Origin: Nannocystis sp. RBIL2
Lineage (GTDB): Bacteria; Myxococcota_A; Polyangia; Nannocystales; Nannocystaceae
Reading direction: 5' to 3'
Assembly (NCBI RefSeq): GCF_026626745.1
Contig: NZ_JAPNJW010000002.1
Coordinates: forward strand, 124,001-188,000
DNA: 64,000 nucleotides
Positions within the stretch are counted from its first letter, which is position 1. Every line of letters starts with the position of its first letter. This document shows, one piece after another, positions 15,496 through 23,690 of the stretch. Below the pieces are notes generated by a model. The model saw only the letters and a program-made list of their open reading frames with translations. It was not told where the DNA came from and made no database searches. A program made the position numbers and the translations under genes.

Positions 15496-18153
15496 TCAGT
15501 CCTTGAAGTACAGGGTCGCCGAGGGCATGCCGGCGACCGGCTCTTCGCCGTTGCGGGCGTCGACGTTGCGGCTGGAGATGCCCGGGGGCCGGTGGAGCGG
15601 CAGGTTCTCGTGCGGGATGCCAGCGACCACCCCGGCCATGAACTGCGTCCACATCGGGGTCGCAGTGGTGTAGCTGGCGTCCTCGTCGCCGAGGGAGCGC
15701 TCGTAGGTGTCGTCGCCCATCCACGCCGCGGTCATGTGGCGCGAGGTGAAGCCGACGAACCAGGTGTCGGTGGTGTAGGCGTTCTTCGACGCGGTGCCCG
15801 ACTTGCCGCCCGCGGGCACGCCGATCTGCGAGGCGCGGCCGCCGATGCCGGCGGTCACGACCTCGCGCATGAGGCGGGTGATGAGGAAGGCGGTGCGGTC
15901 GTCGACCACCTGGCGCGGGCCGTGGATGGCGAGGGCGGCCATGCGATCGAGGCGGCCGGCGACGTCGAGGCCGGCGTCGAGCGGGTGGCGCTGGTCGAGC
16001 AGGGTCTGGCCGCGCTTGTCGATCACGCGGCGGATGTAGACCGGGTCGACCCACGAGCCGCCGCGGACGAAGATCGAGAAGGCGCGCGACAGCTCGTCGG
16101 TGTGCACGCACGAGGCGCCCAGCGACAGGGCGCGGTCGGCGATGAGCTCGGTGGTGAAGCCGAGCCGGCGGGCCCACGCGACCACCTTGTCGGCGCCGAG
16201 GCTGACGAACAGGCGGATCGACGGCAGGTTGAGCGACTTGATCAGGGCGGTGCGCAGCAGGACCTTGCCGTCGAGCGTCTGGCCGATGTTCTGCGGGTTC
16301 CACAGCTCACCCGGCTCGGGCACGTAGGGCTTGTCCTCGAGCACCGAGCCCATGGTGTACTGGCCACCGTCGAGCGCGAGCGCGTAGTAGATGGCTTTGA
16401 ACACGCTGCCCGGCTGGCGGCAGGCCTGGGTGGTGCGGTTGAACTGCGAGCGGTCGTAGTCGAGGCCGCCCTCCATCGCCTCGACCTCGCCGGTGTCGTG
16501 CGCCATGGTGTAGATTGAAGCCTCGACCCGCGGCAGCTGGCCGAGCTCGACCTGCGGCAGGCCGGTGGCCTCGTCGACCGGCTCGAGCGCGACTGTCCCT
16601 CCGGACATGTCCCCGGATTCATTCGCGGCGCTCTCGGCGGCGGCCGCCTCGTCGTCGATCTCGGCGATGACGCTGCGCCGCTTCTGCGCCGGCCGCACCC
16701 ACACGACGTCGCCGGCCTCGACCGCCTCGTCGACGCGGGTGATCTTGACGTCGTTGACGCCGGTGTTGCGGTCGTAGCGTGAGGCCCAGGCCATCTTCTT
16801 CAGCGGCAGCAGGGCCTCGACCTTGCCGACGCGGACCTTGGCCTGCTTGGCGGTGACCTCGGTGACGAGCGCGAGCCGCCAGCGCTGCGGGTCGGCGGTC
16901 ATGGCGTCGTCGCCGTACTCGGCGCCGGTGCGCTCGAGCAGGGTGGTACGGGCTGTCTCGTCGGACAGGTGCGCGACGGGGCCGCGCCAGCCCTGGCGGC
17001 GGTCGATGCGGCGCAGGGCCGAGTCGATCGCGGCGTGGGCCTGGGCGCCCATCTCGATGTTGGCGGCGGTCTCGATCTGTAGGCCGTCCTGCAGCACCGC
17101 TGCCTCGCCGAAGCGAAGGCCGGCCTCGCGGCGCACGTGCTCGGCGTAGTAGGGGGCGCGCAGGCGGAACACGTCGGGCGGCTGCGCGGCCAGCTTGAGC
17201 GGCTCGTCGTCGGCGGCGTCGCGCTCGGCCGGGGTGATCGCGCCGGCCTCGACCATGTCCTGCAGCACCACGGAGCGCCGCTTGAGCGCGCGCTCGGGGC
17301 TGGCGATCGGGCTGTAGCGCGAGGGCGCCCGTGCGAGCCCGGCGATCAGCGCCGCCTCGGCGAGGGTCAGCTCGTGCAGCTCCTTGCCGAAGTAACGGCT
17401 CGCGGCGGCGGCGACGCCGTAGGCGCCGTGGCCGAGGAAGATCTTGTTGAGGTAGATCTCGAGGATCCGCCACTTGCCGAGGCGGCCCTCGATCCGCAGC
17501 GACAGCAGCGCCTCCCGCAGCTTGCGGTCGAGGGTGCGCTCGTCGCTGAGGAAGCCCTTGGCGACCTGCTGGGTGATCGTGCTGCCGCCCTGGATGACGG
17601 TGCCCGAGCGCAGGTTGGCCAGAGTGGCGCGCGCCAGACCGCGCCAGTCGAGGCCGGCGTGGGTGAAGAAGCGGCGATCCTCGACCGAGAGGAAGGCCTG
17701 GATCAGGCGGTCGGGGATCTCGTCGATCGGGGCGTAGGCCCGGTGCTCGCGCGCGAGCTCGGCGAGGACGCTGCCGTCGACGGCGTAGATCCGCGTGACG
17801 CCGGGCGCGAGCGCGTCGTACTGCTCGACGTCGGCGATGTCGGGCAGGGCGGCGTCATAGGCGCGATAGACCCGCACGCCGACGTAGCCCAGGGCCACGG
17901 TGATGCACGCGGCCGCGAACACGTAGTAGCGCACGAGCCAGCCGAACAGGCCGGCGCGCGCCGGATTGACGACCCACAACCGCGAGCCGACGACGAGCGG
18001 CGACGGACCTGCGGGCCCGGAGCGCCGCGGCGATGCCGGCGGCGGCGGAGGACCCGGAGGCGCTGCCCCTGCAGATCCGGCAGGTCGCGAAGGGGCAGCG
18101 TCGCCGGCGACGAGGCCGGCAGGTGGGGCGGGCGGCTGTGCTCCCGACTGCAC
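15496..18153 (-). CDS. mrcA: Class A penicillin-binding protein (PBP1A-type)
   Basis: The product has 885 residues from a GTG that directly abuts the stop of the upstream gene (TGAGTG), indicating coupling. A Pro-rich cytoplasmic tail (1-50) precedes one membrane helix (about 73-95). The GT51 glycosyltransferase domain has SVEDRRFFTHAG near 156-167 and GGSTITQQVAKG. The transpeptidase domain has S583-V-F-K586, an SLN motif (KSLNLPS) and K784-SGT. It polymerises and cross-links peptidoglycan in the periplasm. Between the domains lies an extra segment with a copy of the genome's repeat (encoding GDMSGGT, 16590-16615). The C-terminus continues past the catalytic core to SATLYFKD. Confidence 0.93.
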   Translation of the reverse strand: MQSGAQPPAPPAGLVAGDAAPSRPAGSAGAAPPGPPPPPASPRRSGPAGPSPLVVGSRLWVVNPARAGLFGWLVRYYVFAAACITVALGYVGVRVYRAYDAALPDIADVEQYDALAPGVTRIYAVDGSVLAELAREHRAYAPIDEIPDRLIQAFLSVEDRRFFTHAGLDWRGLARATLANLRSGTVIQGGSTITQQVAKGFLSDERTLDRKLREALLSLRIEGRLGKWRILEIYLNKIFLGHGAYGVAAAASRYFGKELHELTLAEAALIAGLARAPSRYSPIASPERALKRRSVVLQDMVEAGAITPAERDAADDEPLKLAAQPPDVFRLRAPYYAEHVRREAGLRFGEAAVLQDGLQIETAANIEMGAQAHAAIDSALRRIDRRQGWRGPVAHLSDETARTTLLERTGAEYGDDAMTADPQRWRLALVTEVTAKQAKVRVGKVEALLPLKKMAWASRYDRNTGVNDVKITRVDEAVEAGDVVWVRPAQKRRSVIAEIDDEAAAAESAANESGDMSGGTVALEPVDEATGLPQVELGQLPRVEASIYTMAHDTGEVEAMEGGLDYDRSQFNRTTQACRQPGSVFKAIYYALALDGGQYTMGSVLEDKPYVPEPGELWNPQNIGQTLDGKVLLRTALIKSLNLPSIRLFVSLGADKVVAWARRLGFTTELIADRALSLGASCVHTDELSRAFSIFVRGGSWVDPVYIRRVIDKRGQTLLDQRHPLDAGLDVAGRLDRMAALAIHGPRQVVDDRTAFLITRLMREVVTAGIGGRASQIGVPAGGKSGTASKNAYTTDTWFVGFTSRHMTAAWMGDDTYERSLGDEDASYTTATPMWTQFMAGVVAGIPHENLPLHRPPGISSRNVDARNGEEPVAGMPSATLYFKD
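16590..16615. repeat. GGACATGTCC hairpin inside the PBP coding sequence
   Basis: The sequence TGTCCCTCCGGACATGTCC lies within the linker between the two catalytic domains and keeps the frame open. It is one of few CATG-type copies inside a gene. Confidence 0.65.
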
Positions 18154-19431
18154 TCAGTCGGCGCCAGGATCGGCGGGCCCACCGCCGTCGATGTTCGGAT
18201 CGTCCGAGTAGCTCTTGAGCGCCTTGAGGGCGCGACCCTCGGCCTTGGACATCTCCTCGAGGCGCGCCTTGACCTTGGCGAACAGCGAGCCGGCGACCAG
18301 CTTGGCGTTGTTCTCCGGGTTCAGGCCGACGATGTAGCCGTAGATCTGCGTGTCCGCGGACAGCGGCAGGACCTGGCCGTCGTCGGAGCCCCTGGCGGCG
18401 ACCGTGAACTCCTGGTTGACCGCGTCGCGCACCTTGTAGCCGGTGGCCTCGCCCTCCTTGCCCTCGGCACAGGGAGCCTCGCCGCACATCGGCTCGCCGC
18501 GCTCGACCAGCACTGCGCCGTCCTTCTTGAACTTGACGGCGAACAGCCGCGGGCCGCCGGTCTCGGTCAGCGCCTTGGCGTTGCCGGCGACGAAGTTGAC
18601 GAGGTAGCCGAGGTCGAGGCGCAGGCCGTTGGCCTCCTCGTAGAGGTCGAAGGTGCGGCGGATGCCCTCGGGCCCGATGCCCGCGAGCTGCCAGCCGAAC
18701 AGGTCGTCGACCTTCGGGCTCTTCTCGAAGTTGGTCTTCATCAGGTTGGCCAACTCCTCGGCGCCCTTCGCCGGATCGGTCGAGACCAACTTCTGCAGCT
18801 CGTCGATCTTGAGCGAGATGCCCTTGCGCATGTCCGAGACCTTGGTGGCCTCGGTGAACATGTCGGAGCCCTTCTTCTGGGCGACGGCCTTGACCTCGCC
18901 CTTCGAGGTGATCTGATGGCCGATCCAGCCGAGCGCGACGCCGAAGGCGAGGGCGGCGCCGGCGGCGAGGATCACGAGGCCGCGGTTGCCCTTGGCCTGG
19001 ACCTCGCCGGAGTCGATGATGCCGGCGTTGGGATCGAAGGAGCCGGCGGTGCTGCCGAACGGCGTGCCGTCCTCGAGGGACTTGCGCGACGCGGGCACGG
19101 CGGCGGCGACAGGCTGCGCGGCGACCGGCGCGGGCTGCGGCGGCAGGGCGACCTCGCCGGGCGCAGGGATGTCGATCGGCGCAGAGACTTCACCGGGCGG
19201 CGGAATGTCGATCGGCGCAGACTCTCCCGGCGCCGGAAGGTCGGCCGGCGACGGCGCCTTCTTGAACGGCGGGCGAGCCGGCGGAGCCGCCTTCGGCGCT
19301 GCGGGAGCGGCTGCCGGCGGAGCGGCCGGCGCTGCCGGCTCGGCGGGAGGCGGTGCGGCCGCGTCCGTCTTCTTGGCGAGGCGCGCTTTGAGGGCGCTGA
19401 GGTCGGTTCCTGGTTTCTTGGGTGCGTTCAA
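18154..19431 (-). CDS. Single-pass membrane protein with Pro/Ala-rich cytoplasmic region, upstream of PBP
   Basis: The product has 425 residues. Residues 1-130 are Pro/Ala-rich with repeats of the type PAPGE-x-x-x-PIDIPPPGE. One membrane helix (GLVILAAGAALAFGVALGWIG) follows near residue 150-170. The remaining 250 residues are probably periplasmic, soluble and mixed alpha/beta, with CGEAPC as a possible disulfide. No enzyme motif is recognised. The stop overlaps the junction with the penicillin-binding protein gene, so the pair is one operon. A role in peptidoglycan synthesis is inferred from that coupling only. The mRNA leader carries a set of palindromic repeats. Confidence 0.7.
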   Translation of the reverse strand: MNAPKKPGTDLSALKARLAKKTDAAAPPPAEPAAPAAPPAAAPAAPKAAPPARPPFKKAPSPADLPAPGESAPIDIPPPGEVSAPIDIPAPGEVALPPQPAPVAAQPVAAAVPASRKSLEDGTPFGSTAGSFDPNAGIIDSGEVQAKGNRGLVILAAGAALAFGVALGWIGHQITSKGEVKAVAQKKGSDMFTEATKVSDMRKGISLKIDELQKLVSTDPAKGAEELANLMKTNFEKSPKVDDLFGWQLAGIGPEGIRRTFDLYEEANGLRLDLGYLVNFVAGNAKALTETGGPRLFAVKFKKDGAVLVERGEPMCGEAPCAEGKEGEATGYKVRDAVNQEFTVAARGSDDGQVLPLSADTQIYGYIVGLNPENNAKLVAGSLFAKVKARLEEMSKAEGRALKALKSYSDDPNIDGGGPADPGAD

Positions 19432-19458
19432 GGCCGGATCCCCTTGGTAGTCACGCTA

Positions 19459-19590
19459 CAGGCCCGATGGGCCGGGAAGAGCAGAAGCAGGCCGGTGGGC
19501 CGTGGCCCGGAAAGGGCCGAAAGTGCAGGCCCGGAGGCCGTGAAGTCCAGGCCCGAAGGGCCGTGAAGAGAGCAGTGGCCGGAGGGCCGT
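19459..19590. repeat. Six palindromic GGCCCG-NN-GGGCC elements
   Basis: Six imperfect copies of CAGGCCCGAAGGGCCGTGAA (20 nt) occur at 18-28 nt spacing in the leader of the leftward operon. Each can form a small GGCCC/GGGCC hairpin. They are unrelated in sequence to the GGACATGTCC family. The gap 19432-19787 otherwise holds the palindrome at 19595-19619 and no gene. Confidence 0.7.
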
Positions 19591-19594
19591 ATCG

Positions 19595-19619
19595 CTGGCG
19601 TGCCGAAGTGATACGCCAG
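19595..19619. promoter_or_regulatory. Palindrome CTGGCGT-N11-ACGCCAG, possible operator
   Basis: A 7-bp perfect inverted repeat with an 11-nt spacer is flanked by GTATC/GATAC, which overlap it. It lies upstream of the leftward membrane protein-PBP operon. A regulator site is possible; no partner is identified. Confidence 0.4.
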
Positions 19620-19787
19620 AGATGTTGCCCGCGAGGATAGAGACAAGGCAAAGCAGCGTCAATGCTCCTCTGGGGGCACGGGACCGCGTTTTACCGAACT
19701 TTTCCTGCGCGCGCGAGCCCGCTGACGCCAATCGCGGGCAAAAACGTGGGCACACGTGAGCGGATCTCGCCGCAGTTCACACGGCGA

Positions 19788-20558
19788 TCATTCGACCTGG
19801 GCGCGCGTGGGGCCGCCCTCGGGCCACTGCAAGGTGCGACCCAGCTCGGCGAGCGCCCGAGGCGAGAGGGCGACCGCGAGGACCTGCGGTTGCGGGTCGG
19901 TCATCGGCACCAGCTCGCCCTCGATGCTGATCACGCCGTCTCGCGGATCGACCGCCGGCGCCAGCAAGGTGACGGCGAAGGCGCCGTGACCCGCCCGCGT
20001 GGTGCCTCGACGCGCGCTCGGCTGCGAGGCCCAGCTCGAGAGATCGGCGACGACCCGCGGGGCGAGGAGACAGCCGCCGATGGTGGCGAGCGGCGAACCG
20101 GGCCGGTGAATGGCGCGCGGCCGCAACGGAGCGCCGAGCAGGGGGGCGATCCGGGCCAGCAGGTTGCGGCCCCGATCGCGGAGCTCGGGGTTGAGGCCGG
20201 GGCTCAAGAGGTCGAGGAGGTGGACGAGCAGGCCGGTCGGCGCGACGGACAGCGTGTGGACGAGGGCCCAGCCGTGCGCGGTCGAGAGGCCGAGGAGGGC
20301 CCGCCGGACGGTGTGGACGGAGGAGATCAGGCGCGCGCTGCCGTGGTCCAGGGCGTCCTGGGCCTGAGCGTCGCCGCGGCGACGGCTGCGGCGATCGAGG
20401 CCGTGGGTGTCGCCCTGGTCGCGCTGCAGCAGCCGCAGCGGGGAGAACTCCTCGACCGGCTCGTCGCCGCCGACGCGCGTGCCGCGAGGCAACAGCGCGG
20501 TGTCCCAGAAGTTGGGGCTGACAGTGGGCGAAGGGATGGGCGCCAGAGGATCGCGCAT
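19788..20558 (-). CDS. Hypothetical protein (256 aa)
   Basis: I take the ATG at 20558 (MRDPLAPIPSPTVSPNF). The product has a Pro-rich head, then phrases such as LISSVHTVRRALLGLSTAHGWALVHTL and GLLVHLLDLLSPGLNPELRDRGRNLLARI that suggest amphipathic helices, and a beta-rich end (GVISIEGELVPMTDPQPQVLAVALSPRAL). No signal peptide, membrane helix or known motif is seen. It diverges from the NamZ gene, with about 140 nt between the two starts. Function unknown. Confidence 0.6.
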   Translation of the reverse strand: MRDPLAPIPSPTVSPNFWDTALLPRGTRVGGDEPVEEFSPLRLLQRDQGDTHGLDRRSRRRGDAQAQDALDHGSARLISSVHTVRRALLGLSTAHGWALVHTLSVAPTGLLVHLLDLLSPGLNPELRDRGRNLLARIAPLLGAPLRPRAIHRPGSPLATIGGCLLAPRVVADLSSWASQPSARRGTTRAGHGAFAVTLLAPAVDPRDGVISIEGELVPMTDPQPQVLAVALSPRALAELGRTLQWPEGGPTRAQVE

Positions 20559-20700
20559 ACAGGTAGGATGCCAAGCCCCGGCGAGCGGCCCAAAAAAGCG
20601 GCGAATCAAGGCGGGAGATCCCACGGAGGGGCGCGCCCGCTCCGGCCGCGCGCTCGCCCGAGAATTTGAGGGCGGCGCCGCGGACCGTTATAGCGGGGGC

Positions 20701-21936
20701 GTGCTCGCTCATGATGTGTCTGAAGGAGCAGGTGCCGGCGCGCCCGCGGTGAAGTCTGGGCTCGACCGCCTGGCCGCCGGCGAGGGCCCGCGGCTGCGCG
20801 ACGTGCCGGTGGCGCTGCTGTGTCATCCGGCGTCGGTGACCGCCGAGCTCGAGCACGCGACCGTGGTGATGAGCCGGATCGGGGCGCGCGTGGTCAGCCT
20901 GCTCGGCCCCGAGCACGGGCTCGACGCGGCGGCGCAGGACATGGAGGTGGTGGGCGGAGAGGCGCCGCGCGCGGCGATCCCGGCCTACAGCCTGTACGGC
21001 GAGACGTTCGCCAGCCTGAGCCCGACGCCGGAGATGTTCCACGGGGCGGACTGGCTGGTGATCGACCTGCAAGACATCGGCAGCCGCTACTACACGTACG
21101 TGTGGACGGCGGTGCTGGCCGCCGAGGTGGCGCTGCAGGCGGGGGTGCGGGTGCTGATCCTCGACCGCCCGAACCCGATCGGCGGGACGCCGGACCAGAT
21201 CGAGGGCGGCGGGATCGCTACCAACGAGGAGAGCTTCGTCGGGCTGCACGACGTGGCGGTCCGCCACGGGATGACGCTCGGCGAGCTGGCGCGCATGGCG
21301 ATCCTCGAGCGCGGCCGCGTCGAGGCGGAGCTGCTCGAGGTGCTGCGGTGCGCGGGCTGGCGGCGCTCGATGCTGTTCTTCGAGACAGGTCTGCCGTGGG
21401 TCCTGCCGTCGCCGAACATGCCGACGATGGGCGCAGCGCTGATCTACCCGGGGCAGTGCCTGCTCGAGGGGACGAACCTCAGCGAGGGCCGCGGGACGAC
21501 GCGCCCGTTCGAGCTGTTCGGCGCGCCCTGGCTCGAAGGACAGGCGCTCGCGGCGGCGCTGTTGGCCGACGACGCGGCGCTGCCGGGGCTGCAGGTGCGG
21601 CCCGTCGGGTTCAAGCCGATGTTCCAGAAGTTCGCGGGGCGCCGCTGCGGAGGGGTGCAGCTGCACGTCCGCGAGCCGAGGGCGGTCCGCTCGCTGCGCA
21701 CGAGCTGGGCGGTGCTGCGCGCGACCTGGCGCTTGGGACAGGGAGCGATGCGCTGGCGCACCGAGCCGTACGAGTTCGTCGCCGACCGGCCGGCCATCGA
21801 TCTTCTGGCCGGCGGACCGTGGCTGCGCGAGGCGATCGAGGCGCAGACGTCGCTGGCCGAGATGACGGCGAGCCAGGAGCCGGGGCGCGCGGCGTTCGTG
21901 GCCCGGCGCCGCGAGTTCCTGCTGTACCCGGAGTGA
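20701..21936 (+). CDS. namZ: NamZ-type exo-beta-N-acetylmuramidase (DUF1343)
   Basis: The product has 411 residues from GTG 20701; a GTG at 20749 is possible. Family signatures are clear: LLGPEHGLDAAAQD, WLVIDLQDIGSRYYTYVWT, LILDRPNPIGG, SFVGLHDVAVRHGMTLGELA, LPWVLPSPNMPT and LLEGTNLSEGRGTTRPFELF. DUF1343 proteins (Bacillus NamZ/YbbC) remove terminal N-acetylmuramic acid from peptidoglycan fragments, so a role in wall turnover or recycling is expected. No signal peptide is evident, so it may act in the cytoplasm on imported muropeptides or be exported by another route. Neighbours include a PBP operon and the NadD-DUF2520 fusion. Confidence 0.85.
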   Translation: MLAHDVSEGAGAGAPAVKSGLDRLAAGEGPRLRDVPVALLCHPASVTAELEHATVVMSRIGARVVSLLGPEHGLDAAAQDMEVVGGEAPRAAIPAYSLYGETFASLSPTPEMFHGADWLVIDLQDIGSRYYTYVWTAVLAAEVALQAGVRVLILDRPNPIGGTPDQIEGGGIATNEESFVGLHDVAVRHGMTLGELARMAILERGRVEAELLEVLRCAGWRRSMLFFETGLPWVLPSPNMPTMGAALIYPGQCLLEGTNLSEGRGTTRPFELFGAPWLEGQALAAALLADDAALPGLQVRPVGFKPMFQKFAGRRCGGVQLHVREPRAVRSLRTSWAVLRATWRLGQGAMRWRTEPYEFVADRPAIDLLAGGPWLREAIEAQTSLAEMTASQEPGRAAFVARRREFLLYPE

Positions 21937-22187
21937 GTCGGGCGCGAGCTCGGGGCTCGACGCCGCGAGGCTCGCGGAGTGAGCGGGAGGCGGTGTGCCG
22001 CGCCACCGGAGGGAGTGGCGCCCGACGCCGCGAGTGGTTGCTGTTCGCGGAGGGATGGCGTGCGGTCGACGCGGAAGGGCGCGCGTGATGCGGCAGGCGT
22101 GATGCACCGGAGCGGCGGGCGCTCGCGGGTGCGCGGCGCGAGCGGCGACTTGCCGCGGCCGGCGAAGGCTGGGACGCTCGCGGGCAC

Positions 22188-23546
22188 ATGGAGCGTCCCG
22201 TCCTCGCCGTCCTCGGCGGCAGCTTCGATCCGCCGCACCTCGGACACGCGCTGATCCCGACCTATCTGCTGGCGCGCGGGCTCGCCGATCGCGTGCTGGT
22301 GGCGCCGTGCTGGTCGCACCCGTTCGCCAAGCAGATGATGCCGTTCGCCGATCGCCTGGCGCTGACGCGGCTGGCGATGGCGGCCCAGGCCGAGATGGTG
22401 GAGGTGAGCGACGTCGAGGCGAGGCTGGCGGCCCGCCGCGGCGGCGAGGGGCCGAGCTACAGCTACGACCTGCTGCGCGCGGTGGCGGAGGAGCACCCGG
22501 GCTTCGCGGTGCGGCTGGTGGTCGGCTCGGACATCGTCGTGCGCGGGGAGCTGCAGCGCTGGCACCGAGCGGCCGAGATCGCGGCGGAGTTTTCGCCGAT
22601 CGTGGTGCCGCGGGTCGGGTTCGCCGACGCGGAGGACTGCGCGCTGCCGGAGATCAGCAGCACTGCGGTGCGCGCGTGGCTGGCGGCCGGCGCCGATCCG
22701 GCGGCGCAGGAGGCCCTGACGATGGCGGTCCCGGCCGCAGTGCTGCGTCGGCTCCGCGCCGGCCACGTCGGCCACGTGTGGCTGATCGGCCGCGGCAACG
22801 TGTCGGCCCACGCCGAGCCGTGGCTGCGCGAGCGCGGGTGGTCGACTGCGATCGGGTCGACACGCGAGCTGGTCGAAGGGACAGGAGAGCTGCCCGAAGG
22901 GACACCCGACGCGATCTGGCTGCTCGGACAGGATCGCAGGCTGGGCCAGATGGCGGCGGCGCTGGTGGCCCGCGGAGCGCCGCGAGTGCCGGTGTTGCAC
23001 GCGGCCGGGGCCGTGGTGGCGCGCGAGGGGCTGGCGGCGGCGGCGGCGGCGGGCCATCCGGTCGGGACGCTGCACCCGATCTGCAGCCTGCGCCGCGAGC
23101 GGCCGCAGAGCCGCCTGGGTTCGTGCGTGTTCGGCCTGGAAGGCGACCCGGAGGCGCGCGCAGTGGCGCTGCGCTGGCTCGGGCCGCAGCGCCACCTCGA
23201 CCTGCAAGGGCTCGGCGCAGAGCAACGCACGCGCTACCACGCGGCCTGTGCGCTGGCGGGGAATCACCTGGCAGTGCTGGGCGAGCGCGCGACGGAGACG
23301 ATGCGCTCGCTGGGGTTGCCGGGGCCGATCGCGAGCGAGGCGATCGGCGAGCTGCTCCGCTCGGCGCTCGAGAACCTGCTGGCGCTCGGAGTCCCGCACG
23401 GGGTGTCGGGACCGGCGGCCCGCGGGGACCTGGGGGCGCTGGCGCGGCACGAGGCGGCCCTCGAAGGGGCTGCTTCGGCGCTGTACCGGATGCTCAGCGG
23501 GCAGCTGGTCGAGCTGCTGCAGGCCGGGCGGGGCGAGCCGCGCTAG
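22188..23546 (+). CDS. nadD: NadD-like nucleotidyltransferase fused to DUF2520 Rossmann protein
   Basis: The product has 452 residues and two parts. Residues 1-185 match nicotinate-nucleotide adenylyltransferase: GGSFDPPHLGH (10-20), SYSYDLLRAV, VVGSDI and the ISSTAVR motif (156-162). This would make deamido-NAD from NaMN and ATP. From about residue 192 a second nucleotide-binding domain begins (VWLIGRGN) and continues through HAAGAVV, HPICSLRR and NHLAVLGERA to SGPAARGDLGAL, the pattern of Rossmann/DUF2520 proteins related to 6-phosphogluconate dehydrogenase-like reductases. I see no stop or restart between them, so it is one polypeptide. Linking NAD synthesis to a dinucleotide-binding domain is suggestive, but no reaction is known for DUF2520. 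Confidence 0.85.
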   Translation: MERPVLAVLGGSFDPPHLGHALIPTYLLARGLADRVLVAPCWSHPFAKQMMPFADRLALTRLAMAAQAEMVEVSDVEARLAARRGGEGPSYSYDLLRAVAEEHPGFAVRLVVGSDIVVRGELQRWHRAAEIAAEFSPIVVPRVGFADAEDCALPEISSTAVRAWLAAGADPAAQEALTMAVPAAVLRRLRAGHVGHVWLIGRGNVSAHAEPWLRERGWSTAIGSTRELVEGTGELPEGTPDAIWLLGQDRRLGQMAAALVARGAPRVPVLHAAGAVVAREGLAAAAAAGHPVGTLHPICSLRRERPQSRLGSCVFGLEGDPEARAVALRWLGPQRHLDLQGLGAEQRTRYHAACALAGNHLAVLGERATETMRSLGLPGPIASEAIGELLRSALENLLALGVPHGVSGPAARGDLGALARHEAALEGAASALYRMLSGQLVELLQAGRGEPR

Positions 23547-23599
23547 CGTGGCGCGGCTGGAGCTCCCGGGGCGGGCAGGTCGCGGAGTGGCGATGCCAT

Positions 23600-23690
23600 G
23601 AGATGTCCTTCGGGACATGTCCAAACGAGCATGGACTCGAGGACATGGCGATCAGAGAATGTCCTGATGGACATGTTTAAAAGACCATGT
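23600..23690. repeat. GGACATGTCC-family array between convergent genes
   Basis: Seven cores are present: AGATGTCC, GGACATGTCC, AGCATGGAC, GGACATGGC, GAATGTCC, GGACATGTTT and ACCATGTCA. The first two form a hairpin with a TTCG tetraloop (23603-23618). Another pair folds around TGAT (23659-23676) and is followed by TTTAAAA. Confidence 0.75.
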
